Of a DNA stretch of 39,731 bases, positions 14,801 to 23,600 are shown piece by piece. The position numbers were made by a program, and so were the translations under genes. Below the pieces are notes generated by a model. It worked only from the letters and a program-made list of their open reading frames with translations. It was not told the origin of the DNA and ran no database searches. This DNA is from Bacteroidaceae bacterium. GTDB taxonomy: Bacteria > Bacteroidota > Bacteroidia > Bacteroidales > Bacteroidaceae. Positions within the stretch are counted from its first letter, which is position 1, and the number at the start of each line of letters is the position of its first letter. The stretch covers positions 1-39,731 of the forward strand of contig JAFZFN010000016.1 of assembly GCA_017555875.1 (NCBI GenBank), in the 5' to 3' direction.

Positions 14801-17004
14801 AGGATGCTACAGGAAGCGACCTCTCTAGCAAAACAATTTCACTCGACATCACCGACATCGATGCCAACAGCTACGATTACAACTATTATAAGGTGCAACT
14901 GCCCTATTACAATGACCACTTCACCGACAACTACACCAACAACAAGGTAGTGACAGGCTGGAAGATTGTCAACGTTGGAGGCGTTACTACAAGCGACATC
15001 ACCACAACAGGAGACGCACGATATAACTTTGCCGACCGCAAAAGTAAAGGAAAGGATGTTGGACGCATATTGGCACAGGGCGGCTACTTCAATGTACCCG
15101 AAGGGGTAACCTCTATCACCATCGAGCCCTATTGGGGCAAGGCCATATACCTTTCAGATAGTTACTATGATGTAATATACGAAGTAAATAGTGATGGACT
15201 ATATATAGGTCGTCCGTTTACCCCTGCTGGGGAAACAGCAGATTTATATGTTCCCAATAAGAACTACCAAGGTACCGACCAACCAGTGCTCCATTCTATG
15301 GGGAGCGTTTGGGCCAAACTTACATCTTCAGCAACTACTACGGTATACGACAATGCCATTGTGCTCGTAGGAAACTACCACTCGTTCGACGAGAGTTGGT
15401 CGTATAGCACCATACCCTTTACCATCATGTCCATTGACGAGAACCGTGACAACGAGCCCGACTATAGCCTCTATTTCAAGACATCAGTACGTCCTCAGGT
15501 TAATCCAATACGTTTCGACTTCCTCAATCACGTAAATCTAGGTATGGCGGCAAAAGTCGATGGCAGGGAAGATACACCGGGCATTGCCATCTTCAGACCC
15601 AAAGGTTGGTTTGAAGTAACGGAGACCGCTTTGGCCATCTACACGGAATTCGAATACGACGAAAATGGCGGAGGCAAGACCTCATCACCGCTGATTCTAA
15701 ATGGAGGCATCTACGAGCAGTTCTGTTCGGCTCTCTATGGAACTACAGCCAACAGAACACCGTACATCATCGTTGGCGGAAACTGTTATTTCAAGGCATA
15801 TACCCCTGGATGCCAAAGCGGTGCCACAACACAAACCTACTTTGCGCCAGTATCCATTCTTGGTGGAGAGTACGAAGAGTTTTACCTTTCGGGAGTTCGT
15901 CCTGAAGTAGTGCCTGTAGAACAAAATGTCCTCTGCTATGGCAATGGAGGCAAGATTGGCACATTTGCCGGTGCTGGACAAGAACAGATAAACGGGAACG
16001 TCATCATCAAACTTGACCATATGCTCATCGATGAGTTCTATGGAGGTGGCATCAACGAAAAGAAACCCATTTTGGGTAATATCGACGTAACCATTAACAA
16101 TAGTAATGTAGGCTCATATTGCGGTGGTCCCAAGTTCGGCGACATGGCAGATAAGATGACCGTAACCACCAATGCAAAAAACACCACCTTTGGAAGTTTC
16201 TTTGGAGCAGGATATGGAGGCACCAGTTTATATCGCTACAAAAATCATGATGCCAACGGACAGACTATCTACAACTCGAGCTGGTTAAATTCCTATACGG
16301 ATAATAGAGGTAAATACTATAACACAAACAGTGATGACCGAGGCATCATGGTCGACTATGAGACCGAGCACTTCTGCTATGCCGGAGGTGGTAGTGTGAA
16401 TGCACGCTTCTACACCTACTATGCCGCACTCTCAGTAGCCAAGGTTAAGAATGTGACCTCAACATTGATAGGATGTACCATCATTGGAGACCTCTATGGT
16501 GGAGGAAATTTGGGTAAGGCGGATGGTGACCTCACCACCACACTTGAAAACTGCACCGTAGGGGGCAGTGTCTACGCGGGAGGTTTCTCTGCAGCAATCC
16601 CCACTTGCGAAGTGATGCCTATGACACCCCCGACATACTCTACTTACAATACGAGCACAGGTGTTTTCACACCTACGCAATATCCTCCATCCGAGACCTT
16701 TACTTGGGCACAGGCTGGTGCAGCATTGGTTCATGGAAATTCGTACATAGACGACACGGAGAAGTTGATTTACACCAAGGCCGTAGACTTATCAGACTTG
16801 GGTACGGTAGAAGGTAACACCACCATCAAGATCAAAGGCAACTCACATATCCACGGTTCAGTATTCGGTGGCGGTAATGCCTCAAAGGTAAAAGGCAACA
16901 CTCGCGTATACATCCAAGGTGGTACCATCGACGGCAACGTCTTCGGTGCGGGTAACCAAGCTGAGGTGACAGGTAAGACCGAAGTGATCATCGGTGGTGA
17001 ATAG
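11884..17004 (+). CDS. Large exported repeat protein, possibly truncated
   Basis: This is a 1706-residue protein not recognised by name. An n-region of about 30 residues precedes a hydrophobic signal segment (RRLLLLTTLLAMAVG) with likely cleavage after KAQ near 48. Around residues 600-675 is a chitobiase/hexosaminidase C-terminal-like beta domain (IYYTTDGSDPTTSS). Around 765-830 there are GLUG-like repeats (GNVGGIAGKIEGSARVINCY). From about 1370 onward it is rich in GGG/YGGG turns and beta-helix-like repeats (SVFGGGNASKVKGNTRVYIQ). It ends abruptly inside the repeats at EVIIGGE. No T9SS sorting domain is seen, unlike the two exported neighbours downstream, so either the C-terminus has been lost or another export signal is used. 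Adhesion or glycan binding is inference. It has its own promoter and terminator. Confidence 0.8.
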   Translation: MMTTTNPNTAFKTTDNTHRHNHTILHHIGRRLLLLTTLLAMAVGMKAQTPTTVPDGVYKIFWQSNGRGYLTYHNNYSTSPQLAGVTLSGCQNLHYDLGDAGIQLSWYLYTSPHTKKSYLFEATTGKFITINLGQTVGNGKQCVLSDDVTAQAQFDLKATTNITGSYMLSYEGYNFCSGCGSPKGNDPVRFATDGPTDGGIPFVFVSEGASITDGVKNAAIAKIDAFEIQTTTFLPLDGRAYTFTNIMGNDAKTKRYMNYTSGQKISVTTDESQASVFVCRKIRDGVYAFVTTDGKVLTWVGNNEGEAYKDAGQETSLGYSNNYATEYNGHTDWNEITIKQVENEETIGQLRMVARRNSTSVSSFIVSNANRFDQSNDSYYFNQNYSSVWQITEVTSYTTNDAQNLALAKISAKEAVKHTKVPGTKVCQYTYTITSGQTTEAAAINAAIDEATTLAEVNAIMSPTINQPQPRKQYRIKGYTSGNYIDGVNLRSGYANQLGMKSNAQCHYEGTVFYLDEHYHLFNLGANSYVQNTYNIGGTDASASVWTFEESANTPGCITLTSTSATGGLHDYTTYVGACGTICTGTTHDFILEEVTIETPQPMFVFNLEYTEATITCSTKEGVIYYTTDGSDPTTSSTKIELTVGNTVTFTSGQNIKAYAHRTGCERSDVIVMTIPTGMIEVTSIDQIEEFGYYVLTQNIDASSHTSLANFSGILDGGFYTISGLTQPLFTQAANATIKNVVLKEANITDNTDNTGAIAGTASGVTHIYNCGVLSGSISGNGNVGGIAGKIEGSARVINCYSFADITGGATKAGIVGYNSEISNAGRLYTLVISCMFYGNITDGGNVYPIYGGEKISNMGDAGTGNGINNYNYYRHEADLTPTGDYNCALAAEERYLRRFEFYRHVLNSQRKLNAFYITGNVNDYERIAKWVLDTDVAPYPILKPWGKYASAINKKVKDEKKLGTLYVTIQGKDATGSDLSSKTISLDITDIDANSYDYNYYKVQLPYYNDHFTDNYTNNKVVTGWKIVNVGGVTTSDITTTGDARYNFADRKSKGKDVGRILAQGGYFNVPEGVTSITIEPYWGKAIYLSDSYYDVIYEVNSDGLYIGRPFTPAGETADLYVPNKNYQGTDQPVLHSMGSVWAKLTSSATTTVYDNAIVLVGNYHSFDESWSYSTIPFTIMSIDENRDNEPDYSLYFKTSVRPQVNPIRFDFLNHVNLGMAAKVDGREDTPGIAIFRPKGWFEVTETALAIYTEFEYDENGGGKTSSPLILNGGIYEQFCSALYGTTANRTPYIIVGGNCYFKAYTPGCQSGATTQTYFAPVSILGGEYEEFYLSGVRPEVVPVEQNVLCYGNGGKIGTFAGAGQEQINGNVIIKLDHMLIDEFYGGGINEKKPILGNIDVTINNSNVGSYCGGPKFGDMADKMTVTTNAKNTTFGSFFGAGYGGTSLYRYKNHDANGQTIYNSSWLNSYTDNRGKYYNTNSDDRGIMVDYETEHFCYAGGGSVNARFYTYYAALSVAKVKNVTSTLIGCTIIGDLYGGGNLGKADGDLTTTLENCTVGGSVYAGGFSAAIPTCEVMPMTPPTYSTYNTSTGVFTPTQYPPSETFTWAQAGAALVHGNSYIDDTEKLIYTKAVDLSDLGTVEGNTTIKIKGNSHIHGSVFGGGNASKVKGNTRVYIQGGTIDGNVFGAGNQAEVTGKTEVIIGGE

Positions 17005-17060
17005 CAAATTAATCAGTAATGCCAGGTAGCCTCACCGACAAGGGAGGCTTGTAAAATAGA

Positions 17061-17102
17061 GTGCTGAGCGTGTATGATAAGAGTACACGCCCAGCACTTT
17101 TT
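17061..17102 (+). terminator. Intrinsic terminator after the large exported protein
   Basis: GTGCTG-A-GCGTGTA pairs with TACACGC-C-CAGCAC (one internal A/C mismatch), loop of 9 nt, followed by TTTTT. It lies 57 bp after the stop. A smaller hairpin AGCCTC/GAGGCT sits before it (17028-17049). Confidence 0.9.
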
Positions 17103-17120
17103 CTATAGCTGTAGCAATTT

Positions 17121-17204
17121 TTCTGCTCGCGAGCGGAATGTTTTCTGACCGCGAACAGAACAATTTCTGCTCGCGAATAGAAAGCTTTCTCATCGCGAGC
17201 AGAA
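17121..17204 (+). repeat. Four TTCTGCTCGCGAGCAGAA quasi-palindromes at exact 22-bp spacing
   Basis: Units start at 17121, 17143, 17165 and 17187. Each is 18 bp with a central (T/C)CGCGA and arms close to TTCTGC/GCAGAA, separated by 4-bp spacers (TGTT, CAAT, AGCT). Each unit departs from the perfect palindrome by one to three bases, mostly in different positions. Copy number (four), period (22 bp) and central CGCG are the same as in the array at 1905-1988, although the rest of the sequence differs. It sits between two convergent gene ends, after the terminator at 17061-17102, so it is not an obvious promoter operator. The remaining stretch to 17293 holds nothing I recognise. Confidence 0.9.
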
Positions 17205-17293
17205 AACATATTGTTTAGCCATGACTTACATATTCGTGGCATTTAGTGGTTAAAATCGTCTCCACCAACGACACCAAGAGATGATATTGAGGA

Positions 17294-18415
17294 TTATTCC
17301 ACACGAAGAAGTGCACCTGTAGCGGGGTCGAGGAGCACCTTGGCATTCTTCTTCGTGGTGAAGAGCGTCGCAGAGAGGGTCTCTGTGCGGCCCAGCTGTG
17401 CCATGTTGTGCTGCTCGGTGATGAGCTCCTGCGTATTGGTGTAGACCTTCACCTCGGCTTTGATGGGGATATTGTAGACCAGGCCATCCTGTAGGTTCTC
17501 GTCCTGCTTCTTGGCCTTGGCGCGCTTGCCCTTCTTAGAGGTTGCAGCCTCATCTACTACCTCGACCATGGGCTCGGGGAGGGTCTGCTTAGCCTTCACA
17601 TCGATATATATAGGTGCACCGGCGAGGTCATCGCCATGGAGCAAGCCGAGCTTGCGTGAGAAACGGGCAAAGACGACACGACTGATCTCACCTGAGGGGA
17701 TCACCTGATAGGTCTCGGTGAAGGACTCGGTGCGGATGCTCCCGACAAAGAGCTGCGTGAGCGCCTGCTCCTGCTCGTCGAGTCCGGCAAGGATGATCTG
17801 TAGCGACTCGGCATCCTTGGGCATATGCTCGTTCTGACCACGGATGATGAGGTTGCGGCTCTCGCGGATACCATAAATCTCTTTGGCTACGATCTCGGCC
17901 AGCTTGGCCTTGGAGCCTGTCATGAGCATCTCCTCGGTCATGTAGGAGCGGGGCGAGAGGCTCTGGGTCTCCTCGTCGGCTACAGGCACAGCCAGGGGCT
18001 GCTCAGCCTCGGGGACGGGCATATTGATTGCATGCAGGATGCAGTCCTCGGTCATCGTGACCAGGGGAGCCACGGTGTTGGGGGCAAAGAGGATGTGGAA
18101 GAGCTTGTTCTCGTCGGGGACAGCCTCGGTGGCTATCGTGGCCGACTGGAGGGTGTAGTAGGACTCGGATTTGCTGGAGATGCCCGCAATGCGCAGGTAG
18201 CGATCGGCATACTGGCATAGCTCACCGGGGGTGTAGGTGGTCTTGGTCACCGTGACACTGACGTTGAGCACCGTCTTAGGGAGATAGTAGACAGCGCCAT
18301 CGGTAGAGAGACCGGGCTTGTAGGTGGTGATGGTGGTCTGTGCCATTGCGGTGAGGCCACAGAGTAGCATCAGGGCAGAAGCAAGGAGCTGCTTGGGCTG
18401 AACGATTGATTTCAT
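17294..18415 (-). CDS. DUF4831 family exported protein
   Basis: This 373-residue protein has a signal peptide (hydrophobic LLASALMLLCGLTAMA, cleavage after AMAQ near residue 26). The body matches my memory of the Bacteroidetes DUF4831 family: GAVYYLPKTVLNVSVTVTKTTYTPGELCQYADRYL near the N-terminus and VYNIPIKAEVKVY near the C-terminus. Function is unknown. Between residues 285 and 305 is a Lys-rich insert (KKGKRAKAKKQ), probably a disordered linker between two beta domains. It is monocistronic, with convergent and divergent neighbours. A partial -7 element lies 36 bp upstream. No T9SS sorting domain is visible, so it is likely periplasmic or outer-membrane associated. Confidence 0.8.
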   Translation of the reverse strand: MKSIVQPKQLLASALMLLCGLTAMAQTTITTYKPGLSTDGAVYYLPKTVLNVSVTVTKTTYTPGELCQYADRYLRIAGISSKSESYYTLQSATIATEAVPDENKLFHILFAPNTVAPLVTMTEDCILHAINMPVPEAEQPLAVPVADEETQSLSPRSYMTEEMLMTGSKAKLAEIVAKEIYGIRESRNLIIRGQNEHMPKDAESLQIILAGLDEQEQALTQLFVGSIRTESFTETYQVIPSGEISRVVFARFSRKLGLLHGDDLAGAPIYIDVKAKQTLPEPMVEVVDEAATSKKGKRAKAKKQDENLQDGLVYNIPIKAEVKVYTNTQELITEQHNMAQLGRTETLSATLFTTKKNAKVLLDPATGALLRVE

Positions 18416-18450
18416 CGTAGATGTTGCGTTTTAGTTACGTTTTCAAGGTG

Positions 18451-18458
18451 TAAAGGTA
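18451..18458 (-). promoter_or_regulatory. Possible -7 element of the DUF4831 gene
   Basis: On the minus strand TAccTTTA, one mismatch to TAnnTTTG, lies 36 bp before the start codon. No convincing -33 element is seen. Confidence 0.35.
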
Positions 18459-18563
18459 AGGCTTTTTTCTTGTATGTTCTACACTTTCGCATTTTTTCAC
18501 TCTTTTTTCCCCTTATATTGAAAAAACTAGGGTCAACGTAGCGCCCAATCAGTGGAAAATATG

Positions 18564-18571
18564 TACTTTTG
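18564..18571 (+). promoter_or_regulatory. -7 element upstream of adk
   Basis: TActTTTG matches the -7 consensus 70 bp before the adk start; no TTTG at the right distance upstream. The stretch 18459-18560 is T-rich and holds no gene. Confidence 0.4.
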
Positions 18572-18641
18572 TAACGACTATGCGGGGTAAGGCCCTGGTA
18601 GTTCCTAAAAAGGACAACAAAGCACTAAACAGATAAAGACT

Positions 18642-19220
18642 ATGTTAAACATCGTAATTTTTGGCGCTCCTGGTTCAGGTAAAGGAACCTACAGCGCACG
18701 CCTTGTCGAGGCATTCGAGTTGGACCACATCTCAACGGGTGACGTACTCCGCAACGAGATCAAGAACGGCACTGAGCTGGGCAAGATCGCTCAGAGCTAC
18801 ATCGACCACGGTAACCTCATCCCCGACGAACTGATGATTGATATCCTCGCCCACAAGTATGACAGCTTCAAGGGCAGCAAGGGTGTGATCTTCGACGGAT
18901 TCCCCCGCACCATAGCACAGGCAGAGGCACTGAAGAAGATGCTCGAGGAGCGTGGCGAGAAGATCTCGGCCATGATCAACCTTGAGGTGAGCGAAGACAT
19001 TCTGATGGCCCGCCTGCTGCGCCGTGCTACACTCGAAGGTCGCGCCGACGACAACGAGGAGACCATCAAGAAGCGCTTTGCCGTGTACCACAGCCAGACG
19101 GCTCCGCTCATCGAGTGGTTCAAGGAGCAGGGCGTATTCAAGGGATTCACCTACACCGACGAGATTGGCCTCGAGGGCATGGTGAAGAACATCAATGAAT
19201 ACGTCAGCACTATCGTATAA
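18642..19220 (+). CDS. adk: Adenylate kinase
   Basis: Adk interconverts ATP + AMP and 2 ADP in the cytoplasm. At 192 residues it is the short type. The P-loop GAPGSGKGT is at 8-16, the AMP-binding motif STGDVLRNEI near 31-40, DGFPRTIAQA near 85-94, and the LID region around RLLRRATLEGRADDNEET, without zinc-binding cysteines. It precedes obgE by 21 bp, the adk-obg order usual in Bacteroidales, and the two are probably co-transcribed. Confidence 0.97.
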   Translation: MLNIVIFGAPGSGKGTYSARLVEAFELDHISTGDVLRNEIKNGTELGKIAQSYIDHGNLIPDELMIDILAHKYDSFKGSKGVIFDGFPRTIAQAEALKKMLEERGEKISAMINLEVSEDILMARLLRRATLEGRADDNEETIKKRFAVYHSQTAPLIEWFKEQGVFKGFTYTDEIGLEGMVKNINEYVSTIV

Positions 19221-19241
19221 ACAATAACAAGGACTCAACCT

Positions 19242-20423
19242 GTGGCAGAAACCAATTTCGTCGATTACGTAAAGATCTATTGTCGCTCGGGCAAGGGCGG
19301 CCGAGGCAGCACACACATGCGCCGTGTGAAGTATAACCCCAACGGAGGACCCGACGGGGGCAACGGAGGACGCGGAGGACACATCATCCTACGCGGCAAC
19401 CGTAACTACTGGACACTGCTCCACCTGCGCTATGACCGCCACGCCTTTGCTGGACATGGTGGCAACGGATCGAAGAACAAGAGTAGCGGCAAGGATGGCG
19501 AGGACAAGATCATAGAGGTGCCTTGCGGAACGGTAGTCTACAACGCCGAGACTGGTGCCTACCTCTGCGACATCACCGAACATGGTCAGGAGGTCATCCT
19601 GCTGCGTGGTGGTAGAGGCGGACTGGGCAACTTTAACTTTGCCACTCCCACACGACAGGCTCCCCGTTTTGCACAGCCTGGAGAGCCCATGCAGGAGCTC
19701 ACCGTCATCATGGAGCTGAAGCTGCTGGCCGACGTGGGTCTCGTGGGATTCCCCAACGCAGGAAAGTCGACCCTGCTCGCTGCCGTGTCGGCCGCTAAGC
19801 CAAAGATTGCCAACTATCCGTTTACCACACTGGAGCCCAACTTGGGCATCGTGTCGTACCGCGACGGGAAGTCGTTCGTGATGGCCGACATCCCCGGTAT
19901 CATCGAGGGAGCTAGTGCCGGCAAGGGACTCGGCCTACGATTCCTACGCCACATCGAGCGCAACTCACTGCTCCTCTTCATGGTGCCTGGCGATGCGGAG
20001 GACATACGCAAGGAGTATGACATCCTGCTCAATGAGCTGGCGACCTTCAACCCCGACATGCTGGAGAAGCAGCGCGTGCTGGCTATCACCAAGTGTGACC
20101 TGCTCGACGATGAACTCATCGAGATGCTGGAAGAGACACTTCCCGAGGGTATACCCCACGTGTTCATCTCCTCGGTGACAGGACTGGGCGTGTCGGTACT
20201 GAAAGATATCCTGTGGAACGAACTCAACAAGGAGAACATACAGACCGAGCTGAGCAAGGAGAGCCTCGTGCATCGCGCCAAGGACATGAACAAGCTGCAA
20301 GATGAGCTGCGTGCCATGGGACAGGACGACGACATCACCGTCGAATATGAAGACATCGACGAGATGGAAGACTTCGAGTACGAGTTTGATGACGACTTTG
20401 AACTGGACGGAGAGGAGGAGTAA
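19242..20423 (+). CDS. obgE: Obg/CgtA family ribosome-assembly GTPase
   Basis: This is an essential GTPase linked to 50S subunit assembly and stress signalling. The 393 residues comprise an N-terminal glycine-rich Obg fold (about 1-160: [33 protein letters not shown]), then a G domain with [11 protein letters not shown] (G1), a [10 protein letters not shown] (G3), TKCDLLDD (G4) and ISSVTG (G5), and a short acidic tail ([17 protein letters not shown]). The start codon is GTG at 19242, needed to include the conserved [16 protein letters not shown]. It lies 21 bp after adk and 1 bp before the following small gene. Confidence 0.96.
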   Translation: MAETNFVDYVKIYCRSGKGGRGSTHMRRVKYNPNGGPDGGNGGRGGHIILRGNRNYWTLLHLRYDRHAFAGHGGNGSKNKSSGKDGEDKIIEVPCGTVVYNAETGAYLCDITEHGQEVILLRGGRGGLGNFNFATPTRQAPRFAQPGEPMQELTVIMELKLLADVGLVGFPNAGKSTLLAAVSAAKPKIANYPFTTLEPNLGIVSYRDGKSFVMADIPGIIEGASAGKGLGLRFLRHIERNSLLLFMVPGDAEDIRKEYDILLNELATFNPDMLEKQRVLAITKCDLLDDELIEMLEETLPEGIPHVFISSVTGLGVSVLKDILWNELNKENIQTELSKESLVHRAKDMNKLQDELRAMGQDDDITVEYEDIDEMEDFEYEFDDDFELDGEEE

Positions 20424-20424
20424 C

Positions 20425-20613
20425 ATGAACGGAGACGAAATTTTCACCAAAGGAATCATGTTCAAGAAGGTGGCCTCGGACCGTCCTAAAGAGGAGAAGG
20501 TGAAGACCAAGGCCAAGAAGAAAGCCTACATCACAGGACAGCACCACTCGGCATCGGCCAAGATGAAAGCCGAGATACGCCGCAAACGTGCTAACCGACA
20601 CAAAGGGAAATAA
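20425..20613 (+). CDS. Small, highly basic protein downstream of obgE
   Basis: This is a 62-residue protein not recognised. Twenty residues are Lys or Arg and six are acidic, so the net charge is about +14. The C-terminal half (KAYITGQHHSASAKMKAEIR, then RKRANRHKGK) resembles the extended tail of a ribosomal or RNA-binding protein. ATG at 20425 is 1 bp after the obgE stop, with GGAGAGGAGGAG just upstream inside obgE, so translational coupling is likely; M12 is an alternative start. Codon use resembles obgE. A role in ribosome assembly beside Obg is inference only. It could also be a non-functional ORF, but the tight spacing and a terminator right after it support a gene. Confidence 0.6.
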   Translation: MNGDEIFTKGIMFKKVASDRPKEEKVKTKAKKKAYITGQHHSASAKMKAEIRRKRANRHKGK

Positions 20614-20633
20614 CAAGAACACATATTCTAAGA

Positions 20634-20663
20634 CGAGAGGGAGCCCACATAGGCTCCCTCTCG
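20634..20663. terminator. Bidirectional hairpin between convergent obgE operon and CotH gene
   Basis: A perfect 12-bp stem, CGAGAGGGAGCC (20634-20645) with its complement (20652-20663), has a 6-nt loop. It lies between two converging transcription units. Neither side has a strong U-run. Confidence 0.65.
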
Positions 20664-20682
20664 ACATTTCATTAGATGACGG

Positions 20683-23600
20683 TTATTTCTTAAGCTTCAC
20701 CTCACGTACTGCTGCGCCCAACGTCCACCTTACGATATAAGTACCACTGGGAAGCTCCATCAGCGACTGACGCTCCGAGGCCTTGAACGTATAGAGCAGA
20801 CGGCCTCCGACGGTGTAGACCTGAACACTGACCTTGGCTAACACCACCATGTCATCGGAGACAAAGCGGAGAGTCTGCGACTCCTTGTCATAGGCCACAG
20901 CATAGTCAATGTTGTCCATATAGGAGTGAGGAGTGATACCCGACTCGATGATGGGCTGGGTAGCTTTGACTAGCGTCCAACGGATATTCTCACCCCTATC
21001 CTCAGCGTTGCCTACACATGGCTGACCAGCGTTGACATCCCCATCGCTTGCTCCGAGATAACCCAATGCACCATGAAGAGTGAACGACGATGAGGACACC
21101 TGAGTGGCGACAAACTGTCCCCACTCGTCGCGAGGAGTTTCCGTGAAAGCCAGGGCATCATCGATGACCGACACATAAAGTCCGTTTGTATATATATTAT
21201 AGGTATTAGAGACTCCTTCTACGGGAATAAGCATAAAGCGTTGCGAAGCATCTGTAGAGTCTGGAGCAGCAAACACCAAGCCATCTGACGTCGAAAGATT
21301 ATAACCAGAGAGATGAGACAAATAATACTCGGCATCGGTGTCGGGAGCATTCAGCAGATGAAGCCTATCTATCCCCTCGGAGAGGCAGCTTATCATTTCC
21401 TCACACTCATCGACAGAGGTGTAGACATAGGTCATCGCCTCCTCGACCAACGCAGTCAAAGCATCTACATTGTCTTGCGAATGCTGCATGGGAGCATCAC
21501 CGATCCAGACTGAAGGTAGCGAAGACAACTCTGCTTGGGCTTGAGCTATCATAGCTTCCAAGGCGGCCTTCACATCAGACAGTTCATCGGCATACTCCTC
21601 GATGAGCCACTCTGCACGCTCCAACTCACGAGATGACGACTCGCTCTTGTTGGCATAGACCATTGCCCCGTCTCCCAAGTCGTTGGTTCCCATAAGTCCG
21701 GCTATCGTACGCAGATAGTAGCATCCATTACCTACGGTGACATTCAAGGTAGACCAACCACTCTGTGAGGGAGACTGACGGCCAAGCATCACACTGCTCT
21801 CGCTGGCTCCTAAGGAGACATAATAGCCTTCGGCGGATCTTAAGAACACGTCGTTACCATCCCCTTCGCGCTCGAACGTGTAGAGCTGACCATCATCAAT
21901 AATGTTTTCGGACATGACAAAGACTCCATCACCCGTCATCGTCAACAGATTGCCCGAGGACTTGTGGCGAATCACATATTTCTGTCCCGAGGGAGGCAAC
22001 TGCTGGGCTCTCGCCACAGCAAGCTGCTCGGCAAGGTTCACATTGGTCAGGATGTAGTCATCAGACACGGTGGATTCGAAAATCTTCGCATCGGCAACCA
22101 TCTGGCGTAGCAGTGCTATCTGGGTATCGGAATAGCAGAACGGAGCTGCGCCCACCTGGTAGTCGGACACACCAGACAGGAAGGCTTCGGCCTCGGCAAT
22201 CGTCGCTGCAAGAGCCTCCTTGACCTCGTCGGGGATATAATCGGCAATCATCTCCTCAGGAGTGATGCGCCACTGACGATTGCTGCTCACCGAGTTGCGG
22301 TCATCGTTGGTGTAGCTGAGGATATTGTTTCCGTCAGAGGCGCCACCACCCGAGTTATTGATGGCATGATTGGTGTACACATTGATAATGTTGTAATTAT
22401 CGTTTTCGTTCACAGTCACAAACTGCCATAGCTGACGGGCATCCGAAGCATCGGCTATGGCCACATTGAGCGGGGTACCCACAGATGATGAGGGGGAAGG
22501 ATCATTGAAGGCCATGCCGGTAGCCTTATTGATGAGCTGATAGTAATCGCCCACTGGCACAATCTGCCACAGCTGGGTGTCACGCCCATACTGAGGCGAC
22601 CAGATCACCACATTGGCCCCATTATCAGCAATGTCAAGCACCTTGTTGGTCCCCTTATTATAGATACGGTAATAGTAGCCGTCAGTGAGTTCAAACGAGA
22701 GCAATGGCTCTGAGGGTTTGTCCTCTCCGCTTCCAGCATTGGCACGCTCAGCAAAGCGAGTGGTCAGGAAGTCCATATGCTCCCCTATGAAACGCTTCAG
22801 CTGATCGATGTAGTCGGCATAGGTAGAGTAGAGATATATCTCGTTGTATGTCCTGGAAGAGATGGAGTACTTATTATAATTTTTCTGCTGCGAACGATCG
22901 AGGTGGATTGCCATGCTATCGATGTACTGGTACAGATACTCCTCCAAACCCTCATCGAGCTTCTGTCTCCATGCATCGTTCACCGCATTGTTGAACCAAG
23001 GGTCTTGCAACATCCGCTTTACCCACACCTTGGTGAGGTCATCGGCAAAGGCTGCATCAATCATGTCGCGATAGGTGACGTCGCCGACACGATTACAGTT
23101 GTTGTAGGCGATATCATAGTCCCATAATGGGCCGAAATAAAGCTTGGGGTCGTCGCGATCCTTATATAAATAGGTACTCCAGAAGCCATCGACATTGGCA
23201 CTCAGTTCGGTCGCAAGATACCAACTGATAAGGGTGGTAGAGTCGACGATAGCACGATAGCCCTCCTCTGGATGGGCAAAAGTGGCACTGAAGAGCGTGG
23301 ATTCAAAGTCGTTGAGGTAATTCTTTATGTAATTGCGCTGGGCCGTATTGATAACATCCTCATCAGGTGACTTGACGGAGACAATCAAATTTTTGTTCGT
23401 ACGAAAATAGACTGTCTCACTCGTACCAAATCCATCGACCTCGACCAGATAGCCTCCAGTAATGTTCGAATCGTCGGTAGCGACATCCTCTTGCTCATAA
23501 ATCTCGACACGTTTGTTATCGACATTCACCTGGTCGGAGACTTGATAATTGCCCAGATAGGTGCCGTTGAGATAGAGATCCACAAAATGCGCTGCGGGGC

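Noticed and set aside
17121-17204. Tandem terminators
   Set aside because: The units are separated by only 4 bp, lack U-runs, and follow a complete terminator; regular 22-bp spacing is not a terminator trait.
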